Source of the DNA: Chloroflexota bacterium
GTDB taxonomy: Bacteria; Chloroflexota; Anaerolineae; Aggregatilineales; Phototrophicaceae
DNA length: 51,971 nucleotides
Direction of reading: 5' to 3'
NCBI GenBank assembly: GCA_026713245.1
Contig: JAPOOU010000268.1
Coordinates: forward strand, 1-51,971
The position numbers and the translations under genes are program-made. The notes under the pieces were generated by a model. That model was not told the DNA's origin. It did not search any database and saw nothing but the letters and a program-made list of their open reading frames with translations. Shown here in pieces: positions 1 to 7,324 of the stretch (its first letter is position 1; each line of letters begins with the position of its first letter).

Positions 1-451
1 CGAGGTCAGCTTCATCAGCGTCTGGGGCTCGACCGACTATAGCAGGAGCGGCGGCGCCATCCTGGTCAACCGCGGCAGCCGGCTGGAACTGGTAAACAGC
101 CGCTTCACCGACAATGCGGCGGCGGACTTTGGCGGCGTGCTGGATAGTTGGGACAGCGAAGTCATTGTCATCGACAGCGAATTCAGCGGCAATAAGGCGG
201 AAGATGGCGGCGCGATAGCTTCGGCCCTCAGCGTGGTCACCATCAGCAATAGCACTTTCGACGGCAACCGTGTGAGGGACGACGGCGGCGCGCTGCAGGT
301 GTTTAACAGCACGGCGCATGTCAGCGATTCGCAGTTCACTGGCAATGTAGCAGCGCGTAATGGCGGGGCAATCGTCGTCTTTAGGGGCACGCTGGAACAA
401 AGCGGCAATACCTTCAGCGACAACGTAGGCGGCGACTGCGCTGGCTGTTGA
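1..451 (+). CDS. C-terminal part of a beta-helix / Pmp-like repeat surface protein
   Basis: The frame is open from base 2, so the gene starts outside the window; it ends with TGA at 449-451. The visible 149 residues are a run of short imperfect repeats of about 23 residues with the pattern GGAI...N(S/T)xFxxNxA, for example around residues 17-45, 60-68 and 120-135. This Gly-Gly-Ala-Ile plus Asn-x-Phe-x-x-Asn pattern is characteristic of right-handed parallel beta-helix and polymorphic-outer-membrane-protein repeats, which are secreted or surface exposed. No sorting signal is seen at the C-terminus, which ends in Cys-Ala-Gly-Cys. Function beyond an extracellular beta-helix is unknown. A hairpin terminator follows 50 bases downstream. 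Confidence 0.8.
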   Translation, partial: EVSFISVWGSTDYSRSGGAILVNRGSRLELVNSRFTDNAAADFGGVLDSWDSEVIVIDSEFSGNKAEDGGAIASALSVVTISNSTFDGNRVRDDGGALQVFNSTAHVSDSQFTGNVAARNGGAIVVFRGTLEQSGNTFSDNVGGDCAGC

Positions 452-499
452 TCAGCGCCACTTTGCCTAAATCTCGCTAAGCCGATCTAGACTAATGTA

Positions 500-523
500 G
501 CCCCGCCTTCAGGTGGGGCTTTT
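500..523 (+). terminator. intrinsic terminator after the beta-helix gene
   Basis: GCCCCGCC (500-507) pairs with GGTGGGGC (512-519), with one G-U pair and a TTCA loop. TTTT follows at once. It lies 49 bases after the stop codon of the upstream plus-strand gene. Confidence 0.75.
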
Positions 524-586
524 GCTTGTCTGCTGCAACGACGGTGTGCAATCAGCATTCGGCGCTTAGACAATTCCTTCAAACCC

Positions 587-618
587 ACTTTTGTGTCCTT
601 TGCGCCTTTGTGCTTTGC
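587..618. repeat. CTTTGTG-type periodic intergenic motif
   Basis: The stretch reads as three to four imperfect copies of a 7-9 base unit (TTTGTGTCC, TTTGCGCC, TTTGTGC). Related CTCTGTGC units occur at 46828-46858 and, inverted, at 32876-32902. All three lie between genes. No function is assigned. Confidence 0.4.
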
Positions 619-620
619 CC

Positions 621-1094
621 TTACTGTAATGCGGACGCGCAGCCATCTTGTAGACACTCCCGGCACACGCCCCTGAACGCCAGGTGCTCCGACTGGATGC
701 GGAAGCCGTGCTCTTCCAGCATCCGCCGCTGAAAGTCGGCCAGCTCTTCGTCGGGGATGGTCAGGATTTTCCCGCAGGACCCGCAACTGAGGTGATGATG
801 GCGGGCGCCGGCGATGCTGTAGACCTTGCCCTGGGGCTCGATGGTCGTTTCCGTAGCCAGCCCGACTTCGCAGAGCACATCGAGGGCGCGGTAGATGGTC
901 GACCTGTCGATGCTGGGATCAAGGTAAGCGACGCGCGCCATGATCTGGCTCAAACTGGCGTGGCCCGGGATCTCGCAGATAGCGTCGAGCACAATCAGGC
1001 GCTGCGGCGTAACGCGGTAGCCGCCGGCGCGCAGCCGCTCGATATAGTCGATGTTTTCGTGTGTCATAAGGTCCAGGCGCTGGACAACCGTCAA
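621..1094 (-). CDS. Fur-family metal/peroxide-responsive regulator
   Basis: The product is up to 157 aa, the usual length for Fur, Zur and PerR. The N-terminal half is a winged helix (GYRVTPQRLIVLDAI, then DRSTIYRALDVLCEVGL). The C-terminal half carries the HHHLSC metal site and two CxxC pairs (CGSC and CREC) of the structural zinc site. The reading frame begins with TTG at 1094, which has GGGGA nine bases upstream. An ATG at 1067 (148 aa, MTHENIDYI) is the other possible start. The protein should repress target promoters when bound to metal. Which metal it senses cannot be told from sequence. It is transcribed away from the Gfo/Idh/MocA gene, so 1095-1246 holds divergent promoters. Confidence 0.92.
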   Translation of the reverse strand: MTVVQRLDLMTHENIDYIERLRAGGYRVTPQRLIVLDAICEIPGHASLSQIMARVAYLDPSIDRSTIYRALDVLCEVGLATETTIEPQGKVYSIAGARHHHLSCGSCGKILTIPDEELADFQRRMLEEHGFRIQSEHLAFRGVCRECLQDGCASALQ

Positions 1095-1185
1095 CGATAA
1101 TTGTCCCCAACTCCGCCGGGAAAGGCAAACGCTTAAGCCACAGACGCTTGCGATGCCGCGGGGCGCAATTCCGCCGCCGCTGCGC

Positions 1186-1191
1186 TATAAT
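1186..1191 (+). promoter_or_regulatory. -10 element for the dehydrogenase gene
   Basis: A perfect TATAAT lies 55 bases before the ATG at 1247. No convincing -35 is seen 16-18 bases upstream in this GC-rich stretch. The following bases CGTCTC recur after a TACAAT at 45584 and, on the minus strand, after a TATGAT near 46500. Confidence 0.4.
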
Positions 1192-1246
1192 CGTCTCGTT
1201 TTGGGGTAGGGCAGTTGGATCAACTTAGCGATCGGCGAGGGTGAGA

Positions 1247-2386
1247 ATGGCGTCTGACAAAGTAAGACTTGGCATTGTCGGCTTGGGCAATATGGGCAAG
1301 GCGCATGTCGGGCATGTCCTGGATCTGCCCAATACGGACCTGGTCTCCGTTTGCGACAAGAACGACCGGAGTCTGCAAGCCGTGAAAGTCGGCGCCGGCG
1401 TCGCCCGCTTTCGCGATTACCGGCAGATGCTGGATTCGGCGGCGCTGGACGGGGTAATCATCGCGACGCCGCATTATGACCATCCCGATATGAGCATCGC
1501 GGCCTTCGAGCACGGCATCCATGTCTTGGTGGAAAAGCCCATCGCCGTGCATGTCAACGAAGCGCAGCGCATGATCGACGCCTATCATTCGTTCCAGCGG
1601 CAAATGCCGAATCTGGTATTCGCGGCCATGTTCATGCAGCGGACCTGGGGACATTGGCGCAAGATCAAGGCGATGATCGACCGGGGCGACCTGGGCAGGC
1701 TGATTCGCTGCAGTTGGATCATCACGGATTGGTTCCGGACGCAACAATACTACGATAGCGGCGGGTGGCGCGCGACCTGGAGCGGCGAAGGCGGCGGCGT
1801 TTTGATGAATCAGTGCCCGCACAACCTGGATCTGTATCAGTGGCTGGTGGGCGCGCCGTCACGGATCCACGGTTTCGCCAGTTTCGGCAAGCACCATGAC
1901 ATTGAAGTGGAAGACGAGGCGACCGCCTACCTGGAGCACGACAATGGCATGATCGGGCATTTCATCACCACTACCGGCGAATCGCCCGGGACGAATCGGC
2001 TTGAAATCACCGGCGAGAACGGCAAACTTGTCTACGAAAGCGATGAGATCATTTTCTACCGCAACCAATGGTCATCGATCAAGCAACTGCGGGAATCGCA
2101 GACGGGCTTTGACAAAGTGCCTTGCCAGCGCGAAATCGTCGACTTCGAGGGCAACGGCAAGCAGGGCCACGAACTGGTGATCGCGAATTTCGCCGATGCG
2201 ATTCTCACGGGAAGCGACTTGATCGCGCCGGCCGAAGAAGGCTTGCATTCGATCATGATCAATAACGGCATCATTTTGTCGGCTCACAAGAGAGAAACTG
2301 TTTCCTTGCCGATAGACGGCGATGAATTCGCTGATCTGTTGCAACTTTATATCGAGCAATCCGCCAAACAGCCGCTCGGCGCGTAA
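1247..2386 (+). CDS. Gfo/Idh/MocA-family NAD(P)-dependent oxidoreductase
   Basis: The 379-aa protein has an N-terminal Rossmann fold (VRLGIVGLGNMGKAH, with the GxGxxG nucleotide loop), the family EKP motif (VEKPIAVHVNEA) and the catalytic-site region NQCPHNLDLYQWLVG with its conserved His. It therefore oxidises or reduces a sugar, inositol or related polyol in the cytoplasm. The ATG at 1247 is preferred because GAGGG lies six bases upstream; a GTG at 1241 is in frame but overlaps that site. The last codons (Pro-Leu-Gly-Ala) and the stop lie inside a copy of the dispersed intergenic repeat. A sugar isomerase follows 88 bases later, so the pair probably acts on the same sugar-like compound. Confidence 0.93.
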   Translation: MASDKVRLGIVGLGNMGKAHVGHVLDLPNTDLVSVCDKNDRSLQAVKVGAGVARFRDYRQMLDSAALDGVIIATPHYDHPDMSIAAFEHGIHVLVEKPIAVHVNEAQRMIDAYHSFQRQMPNLVFAAMFMQRTWGHWRKIKAMIDRGDLGRLIRCSWIITDWFRTQQYYDSGGWRATWSGEGGGVLMNQCPHNLDLYQWLVGAPSRIHGFASFGKHHDIEVEDEATAYLEHDNGMIGHFITTTGESPGTNRLEITGENGKLVYESDEIIFYRNQWSSIKQLRESQTGFDKVPCQREIVDFEGNGKQGHELVIANFADAILTGSDLIAPAEEGLHSIMINNGIILSAHKRETVSLPIDGDEFADLLQLYIEQSAKQPLGA

Positions 2387-2460
2387 CCGGCGACAAGTTA
2401 AGCCGTGCTCACGCAAAATAGGTAGCCTGCTTGTCGCATGAGCGCCGTGATTTCATAAAA
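2373..2460 (+). repeat. dispersed structured repeat, degenerate copy 1
   Basis: Shares GCCGCTCGGCG, GTGCTCACGCAAAAT, the GTAGCC...TTGTCGCATGAGCG segment and a final TTTCATAA block with the best copy at 22204-22312. It starts inside the 3' end of the dehydrogenase gene and supplies its stop codon. Confidence 0.65.
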
Positions 2461-2474
2461 AAGGGAGGGTCGAA

Positions 2475-3260
2475 ATGAGCCAATCAGTCTTGGCAGCGCA
2501 ACTGTTTACGATTCGTGATTTTACTAAAACGCGCGCGGACTTCGCCGAGAGCATGCGAAAAATCCGCGAGATCGGCTACAGCGTGGTGCAGGTGTCCTCC
2601 GTTGGCGACATCGGCGACGCCGTCATCAAGGACATCTGCGACGACAACGGACTTTCGATCTGCAATACCCACGTCGGCGTGGACCAACTCCTGGACGACA
2701 TTGACGGCGTGATCGCACAGCACGAATTGTGGGATTGCCGTCATGTCGCGATCGGCGGCATGCCGCTTGAGAACCGCGATAGCGAGGCCGGCTTCCGAAG
2801 CTTCGCGGCCATCGCAAACGGCATCGGCGAAAGGCTCGCGGATGCCGGGCTCACCTTCAGTTACCACAATCACAGTTTCGAGTTTGTCAAGTTCGGCGGC
2901 CGCAGCGGTTTGGATCTCTTCTTCGACGAAACCGACCCGCGCTATGTGCTGGCGGAACTGGATACCTATTGGATACAGCACGGCGGCGGCGATCCAATCG
3001 CCTGGATCGACCGCATGGCCGGGCGGATGCCGGTGATTCACCTGAAAGACATGGTGATGCTGCCGGATGACAAAAGTCCACGACCCCTACAGGCGATGGC
3101 GGAGGTCGGCGAGGGCAATTTGAATTTCCCGGGCATACTCGAAGCCTGCCAACGCGCGGGCGTCGAGTTCTACGCCGTGGAGCAGGATATCTGCCAGCGC
3201 GACCCCTTCGAGAGTTTGGCGATCAGCTATCGCAACCTGCGCGCGATGGGCTTGGCGTGA
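2475..3260 (+). CDS. sugar phosphate isomerase/epimerase (xylose isomerase-like TIM barrel)
   Basis: The 261-aa protein matches AP-endonuclease-2/xylose-isomerase-like barrels in length and motifs: SYHNHSFEF (metal-site region), ELDTYWIQHGGGDP, VIHLKDM and GEGNLNFPGILEACQ, ending with VEQDICQRDP. These supply the Glu, Asp and His ligands of a divalent metal site. It should isomerise or epimerise a keto-sugar or sugar acid. The start is clear: AAGGGAGGG lies seven bases before the ATG. It is downstream of the Gfo/Idh/MocA gene on the same strand, the common pairing in inositol or uncommon-sugar catabolism. The specific substrate is not predictable. Confidence 0.9.
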   Translation: MSQSVLAAQLFTIRDFTKTRADFAESMRKIREIGYSVVQVSSVGDIGDAVIKDICDDNGLSICNTHVGVDQLLDDIDGVIAQHELWDCRHVAIGGMPLENRDSEAGFRSFAAIANGIGERLADAGLTFSYHNHSFEFVKFGGRSGLDLFFDETDPRYVLAELDTYWIQHGGGDPIAWIDRMAGRMPVIHLKDMVMLPDDKSPRPLQAMAEVGEGNLNFPGILEACQRAGVEFYAVEQDICQRDPFESLAISYRNLRAMGLA

Positions 3261-3433
3261 AAGCGGCAGGCGCCCCCGGATGGCGCCCGAATGCCTGGAA
3301 GCTCTAGACTCAAGCTGATATCTCGCCCCTGATTACCTGTTCTACGCCCGCGAACCGTCCTGCAATTTTTCGCAATAAGCCAGTTGCGCGCGCTGGTCTG
3401 TTAGGCTTGGCTAGATCTTAGAGGATGCCGTTT

Positions 3434-4489
3434 ATGGACAATACGCGGGAAGATCAAGCTGAGGAACAACATCACCATCAGCATGACCACAGTCACGCTC
3501 ATCATCATGGCCACGGTCACGCCCATCATCACCACCACAGCGACAATATCCTGGTCAAGCTCGCTACGGTATTGCACTTGCCCGGTTTCGCGCATGATCA
3601 CAGCCACGCCGAGCTGGCGGGCGACAGAGCCTTCCTGGACAATCAGTTGGCGATCCGCACGGTCTGGATCGCGCTGGTCGCGCTGGGACTGACGACCGCG
3701 CTGCAGATCGTCATATACGCAGCCAGCGGCAGTGTGGCGCTGCTGGCGGATACGGTGCATAACCTGGGCGACGCGCTCAATTCGGCGCCGCTGCTGATCG
3801 CTTTTTATTTCGCGTGTCGACTGGCGAACCGCCGGTATACCTACGGTTATGGCCGCCTGGAGGACATCGCCGGCATCTTCATTGTCATCTCTATCGGTTT
3901 TAGCGCGGCGTACATACTGGTCGAGTCCGTTCAAAGGCTGTTCAATCCGCGGGAACTGGAGAACCTGGAATGGGTCGCGCTGGCGGCCCTGGTGGGTTTC
4001 GTGGGCAACGAACTGGTAGCGCTGATGCAAATCCGCGTCGGCAGACGCATCGGCTCGGACGCCATGATCGCCGATGGACAGCATGCGTTGATCGACGGCT
4101 TGACTTCGCTGGCTGTGCTGATCGCCGTCATTGGCGCCTTGATCGGATTACCTATTCTCGATCCCATCGTGGGCATCGTGATCGCCTTCGCGATTGTCGG
4201 CATCACCTGGAACGCGATCAAGGCGGTTTGGTATCGCATAATGGACGCGGTCGATCCGCATCTGGTGGAGCATGTGGAAGCGCATGTGCAGGGGATTGAA
4301 GGCGTGGCGGAGATCGAGACGCTGCGTATGCGCTGGGTCGGGCATCGCATGTATGGGGTGCTAAAACTGCGCGTCGCGCCCGGCACAACGCTAGACCAGA
4401 GCCAGGCGATAGTCGCTATGGCTCAGCGCGAAGCGGGTCATGTGATCCCGCAGTTGGATGAGCTGACTGTGCAAGTGGTCACTGATTAG
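3434..4489 (+). CDS. cation diffusion facilitator (CDF) metal efflux transporter, His-rich N-terminus
   Basis: The 351-aa protein has a very His-rich cytoplasmic N-tail (two His/Asp clusters within residues 10-40 and another HDHSHAE near 60). A CDF membrane domain of six predicted helices follows, then a C-terminal cytoplasmic domain ending in LDELTVQVV. Metal-site motifs are visible in TM2 (ADTVHNLGDAL) and TM5 (DGQHALIDGL). It should export Zn2+ or a similar ion by proton antiport. The ATG at 3434 has GAGGA eight bases upstream; an ATG at 3425 touches the ribosome site directly and is less likely. The gene converges with the winged-helix gene at 4605. Confidence 0.95.
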   Translation: MDNTREDQAEEQHHHQHDHSHAHHHGHGHAHHHHHSDNILVKLATVLHLPGFAHDHSHAELAGDRAFLDNQLAIRTVWIALVALGLTTALQIVIYAASGSVALLADTVHNLGDALNSAPLLIAFYFACRLANRRYTYGYGRLEDIAGIFIVISIGFSAAYILVESVQRLFNPRELENLEWVALAALVGFVGNELVALMQIRVGRRIGSDAMIADGQHALIDGLTSLAVLIAVIGALIGLPILDPIVGIVIAFAIVGITWNAIKAVWYRIMDAVDPHLVEHVEAHVQGIEGVAEIETLRMRWVGHRMYGVLKLRVAPGTTLDQSQAIVAMAQREAGHVIPQLDELTVQVVTD

Positions 4490-4604
4490 CGCTTGGGCGC
4501 CGTTTATACTATCGAGGGCGCCGAGATTATCATCTGAGTCGCCGGCGTCTTGGCCGGGCATGCCGGGTGATGCCTGTTGCCTTTCGTCGTGTTTCAGTGA
4601 ATAG

Positions 4605-5720
4605 CTATGCCTCTTCAATTCGCAGTTCGAGGTTGCGCTGTAGAAATAGTGACAATCGCGCCGCTTCCGCTTCCATAAGAGGCGGAAGCGACTTGTCCAG
4701 CGCTTGAAACGGAGATACGACGATGCGAGCGGCTTTCCGTCGCTGTTCCAGTTTCCAGTTGGCGACAGCTTCCCCGTCGGCAATGACGCAGGCGCGGATG
4801 AGACCGCCGCCGGGATGAACGCGCTTGGCATAAACCGCGTCCACCATGAAGTCGCGACTCTCGTAAACTAGCAGGTAGTTGTCATAGCGCGGCAGGAAAC
4901 GCAGGTTAGGCGCCGCTTCGCTTGCGGGCAGATGTTGAATCTGCTGCTTGAGCAGCGAGACTGCGCCGACGGGCGATTCACAGACGGCGCAGTCGCCGGC
5001 AATGGCCGCGAAGGCCGCGTCAGCTCGCTTGGCGCTGATGCCCGTCCAGCGGGCGAAATCCGCGCTGGACGCCGGTCCATAGGCATTCAGGTAGAGGCGC
5101 GCGAAGATCGACAGCGTTTCATCAACGGCTTCCCGCGCCTTGTAATTCGGCAGCCATTCCGAGAGCAAGACGTAGGTCAAATCTCCCTCGCGTTCGGGAC
5201 CGAAGCAGATTAGTCCGCGCAGCGCGGCGTAACGCACCAGATGGTGGATGGCTTGCCCGGCGACCGGGATGCCGCGCGCGCCCAGCTTCTCGGCGAGTTC
5301 AGCGCGAATCAGCGGGCCGTCTTTTGCGAGAATCTCGCCGATAAGATCGAGGGCGTTTGCGCGGATGATTTCGCTCAAGCCAAGCTGCCGATAGCGTCGA
5401 TTGGTTCCGCTGATGGCGCGCTCGCCGCAGAGCGCAAGCTGTGGGGCAATATCCTCCGCCGCGACCAGGTGCAGCGTTCCGCGCAGGCTCCAGGTGAGTA
5501 CAAAACTGCGATCAACTTCTCGCGCGCGCCTGACGTCATCATGCGTGATGCCCTTAGTGCGGGCGGCGATCGCCAATTGCGCCGAGGTCCATTCTTGTGA
5601 CTGCAGGGCGCAGAGGTCGCGGATAACCGACGCTGCGGAGGCTATGCGCGTATCGTCAGCAAGACGCTGGTTTTGCAGGCGCAAGCGACGCACCTGCGCG
5701 AGTGACAAATCGCTGTTCAC
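4605..5720 (-). CDS. winged-helix DNA-binding protein, AlkZ/YcaQ-like (HTH_42)
   Basis: The 371-aa protein belongs to the large winged-helix family that includes the DNA glycosylases AlkZ and AlkX (YcaQ). Seen in the sequence are ALQSQEW near residue 38, the family signature WSLRGTLHLVAAED near 85, and LRFLPRYDNYLLVYESR in the C-terminal third. The Gln-x-Gln of QSQ matches the catalytic pattern reported for AlkZ-type glycosylases, so DNA repair of bulky or alkylated bases is a reasonable but unproven guess. It starts at GTG with GAGG seven bases upstream. A promoter is visible at 5755-5783. Many members of the family are annotated only as hypothetical DNA-binding proteins. Confidence 0.85.
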   Translation of the reverse strand: MNSDLSLAQVRRLRLQNQRLADDTRIASAASVIRDLCALQSQEWTSAQLAIAARTKGITHDDVRRAREVDRSFVLTWSLRGTLHLVAAEDIAPQLALCGERAISGTNRRYRQLGLSEIIRANALDLIGEILAKDGPLIRAELAEKLGARGIPVAGQAIHHLVRYAALRGLICFGPEREGDLTYVLLSEWLPNYKAREAVDETLSIFARLYLNAYGPASSADFARWTGISAKRADAAFAAIAGDCAVCESPVGAVSLLKQQIQHLPASEAAPNLRFLPRYDNYLLVYESRDFMVDAVYAKRVHPGGGLIRACVIADGEAVANWKLEQRRKAARIVVSPFQALDKSLPPLMEAEAARLSLFLQRNLELRIEEA

Positions 5721-5754
5721 GGATCATCCTCGGTATTCTTCGCTCTCGCCAGGC

Positions 5755-5783
5755 ATTATACGTTATGATGTGAGAATAGTCAT
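5755..5783 (-). promoter_or_regulatory. sigma-70-like promoter for the AlkZ-like gene
   Basis: On the minus strand ATGACT (5783-5778, 4 of 6 to consensus) is separated by 17 bases from a perfect TATAAT (5760-5755), 35 bases from the GTG start. The divergent cytochrome gene has a possible TATGAT -10 at 5764-5769, so the two promoters overlap. Confidence 0.6.
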
Positions 5784-5807
5784 TTAGAACTCGGAATTGG
5801 CGCAACG

Positions 5808-6221
5808 ATGCAAGGACGAAAGGCAAGTCTCTTGGCGTTGATAATCGGCGCGCTCCTGCTGGGCGCCTGCAGCGCGGACGAGCCTCGGATCAGCTTTGAC
5901 GCCCTCGACTTTGCTCTGGCGGACGCTGGCAGCGGCGAGAAACTCTTTAATCAGTCGAATAACCAAGCGCCGGCTTGTTCCACATGTCACTCGGTCACGG
6001 GAGAAGGGAGCAGCATCGGCAATTCGCTGGCTGGGCTGGCGGAGATCGCCGGCAGCCGCGTACGCGGTCAATCTGCCGAAGAGTATCTGTACTGGAGCGT
6101 CTTTCGCCCCGGGCGATACCTGGTCGCGGGTTCTTCGAATATCATGTTCGCGGATTACGAAGACCGCCTGGAAGCGCCCGACCTGGCAGATTTGATTGCG
6201 TATTTGCTGACTTTGGACTAG
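5808..6221 (+). CDS. c-type cytochrome lipoprotein
   Basis: The 137-aa product has a lipoprotein signal (ALIIGALLLGAC, lipobox with Cys near residue 22). One heme c site follows, CSTCH near residue 63, preceded by GEKLFNQ and followed by GEGSSIGNSLAGLA, as in class I cytochromes. A later Met in SNIMFADY is a plausible distal heme ligand, and the C-terminus (LEAPDLADLIAYLLTL) is the usual final helix. It would be anchored on the outer face of the membrane and carry single electrons. The start ATG has no strong ribosome site. The next gene, 66 bases downstream, is a small His-containing membrane protein, so the two may form a redox unit. Confidence 0.9.
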   Translation: MQGRKASLLALIIGALLLGACSADEPRISFDALDFALADAGSGEKLFNQSNNQAPACSTCHSVTGEGSSIGNSLAGLAEIAGSRVRGQSAEEYLYWSVFRPGRYLVAGSSNIMFADYEDRLEAPDLADLIAYLLTLD

Positions 6222-6287
6222 ATTGAACGCATGCTTGCGTAGTTGCCAAAGGCTACGCAGTCGATTGAGAAGCAACAGGAGAAAAGC

Positions 6288-6806
6288 ATGGATATCAGTT
6301 CAGCAAGTGGCGCACTGATCATTTCAGTTTTACGGCTGTTACATATCGTGGCGGGCTTGATCTGGGTTGGGGCGGCGATCATGATGTCCTTCTATATCGA
6401 GCCGGCATCCGAACGATCGGACGGGGACGGGGCTCGCTTTCTGCGCGCCTTTTACGTGAATACCAACTACTCGCGAATGATCCCGGTTGCAGCCGTCATC
6501 ACAACACTGGCCGGATTGCTTCTGTATGGCATGATGTCTTATCACGAGACGATGAACAGCGCGATGGGCGTGTCAATAACGCTGGGCGCGCTATTTGGTT
6601 TGCTCGCATTCGGTCATGGATTTTCGGCGCTCTGGCGCAGCGCCGGGCAATATGGCGATCTGGTGAAAAGCGGCGCTGGGAATGAAGCGACTCTGCAAGC
6701 GCTCGAAGAAAAACTGCGCCGCAATGGACGTATCAGCATGTGGCTGGCGGTAGTCTCGCTGATATTGATGGCTGGCGCGCGCTACATCGGTCCACTATTT
6801 GCTTGA
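6288..6806 (+). CDS. four-helix membrane protein (CopD/DUF2269-like)
   Basis: The 172-aa protein has four hydrophobic segments, around residues 8-32, 62-83, 92-112 and 145-165. The first contains LLHIVAGLIWVGAA, the His-bearing helix typical of CopD-like and DUF2269-like proteins. A charged amphipathic stretch (ALEEKLRRNGR) lies before the last helix. AGGAG lies seven bases before the ATG at 6288, which fixes the start; an in-frame upstream extension would lack any hydrophobic or signal character. Position behind the cytochrome c lipoprotein suggests a heme- or copper-linked membrane role, but no reaction can be named. Confidence 0.75.
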   Translation: MDISSASGALIISVLRLLHIVAGLIWVGAAIMMSFYIEPASERSDGDGARFLRAFYVNTNYSRMIPVAAVITTLAGLLLYGMMSYHETMNSAMGVSITLGALFGLLAFGHGFSALWRSAGQYGDLVKSGAGNEATLQALEEKLRRNGRISMWLAVVSLILMAGARYIGPLFA

Positions 6807-7324
6807 GACATCCGATTGCAATTCCATATGCCAGGATATTGACAGTATCCTGGCCATTGCTATGTCGCCACATTGGAAGGCGCATGCGCTTGCGGATCGC
6901 TTTCCCGCCTTCTGCCGCGAAATCAGTTTGACAGCGGCTTTGTTAGAAAACAGAAACGTGCGACCATTTCTACTCCCAATACAGAACATTTGTGCTATAT
7001 TTCTCTGCAAGATGGTTTGGTGACTCTCGTCGCTGAATGCTTAACAACGCAATGAGTTGGTCATCGCGGTTTCACCTTCGGGTGGTGGTGGCGGCTGACT
7101 GATTGCTGGATGGCTGCCCGCCCCTGCGCCAATCGTGAATCGCGTGTGGACGGCCCGAGGCAGCCAAGGATGGACACTCGCGCGGAGGCGAGCCGTCCGC
7201 GGCCGCTCGGCGCGCAACTGGCGAAAAAGTTCCAGGAGTGTCGCGCCCCGACAAAATGACAAGCCTTCTCCTTGCGCGAGCAAGGGGGTTTGTTAAAAAT
7301 GAGGGACTAGGGAAAGGATCGCAC
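6807..7324. other. 518-base non-coding stretch with a hairpin and a repeat copy
   Basis: No convincing gene is seen. CCAGGATA (6831-6838) and TATCCTGG (6846-6853) form an 8-bp hairpin without a T-run, so it is probably not an intrinsic terminator. From about 7190 to 7297 lies a diverged copy of the dispersed repeat (CCGCTCGGCGCGCAACTGG, then AAGCCTTCTC and TTTGTTAAAAA). The final bases carry the ribosome site of the capsid fusion gene. Confidence 0.6.
7190..7297 (+). repeat. dispersed structured repeat, degenerate copy 2
   Basis: Matches the family at GGCCGCTCGGCG, at ACAAGCCTTCTC followed by an altered stem CCTTGCGCGAGCAAGG, and at a closing TTTGTTA. It lies directly upstream of the phage protease-capsid gene, whose first codons begin a second, truncated copy at 7329. 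Confidence 0.5.

Noticed and set aside
6831..6853. Terminator after the 4-TM gene
   Set aside because: Good 8-bp stem but no T-run on either strand; kept only as a hairpin.
7238..7324. Upstream start for the protease-capsid gene
   Set aside because: It would translate repeat DNA and lacks a good ribosome site, while the ATG at 7325 has AAAGGA at six bases.
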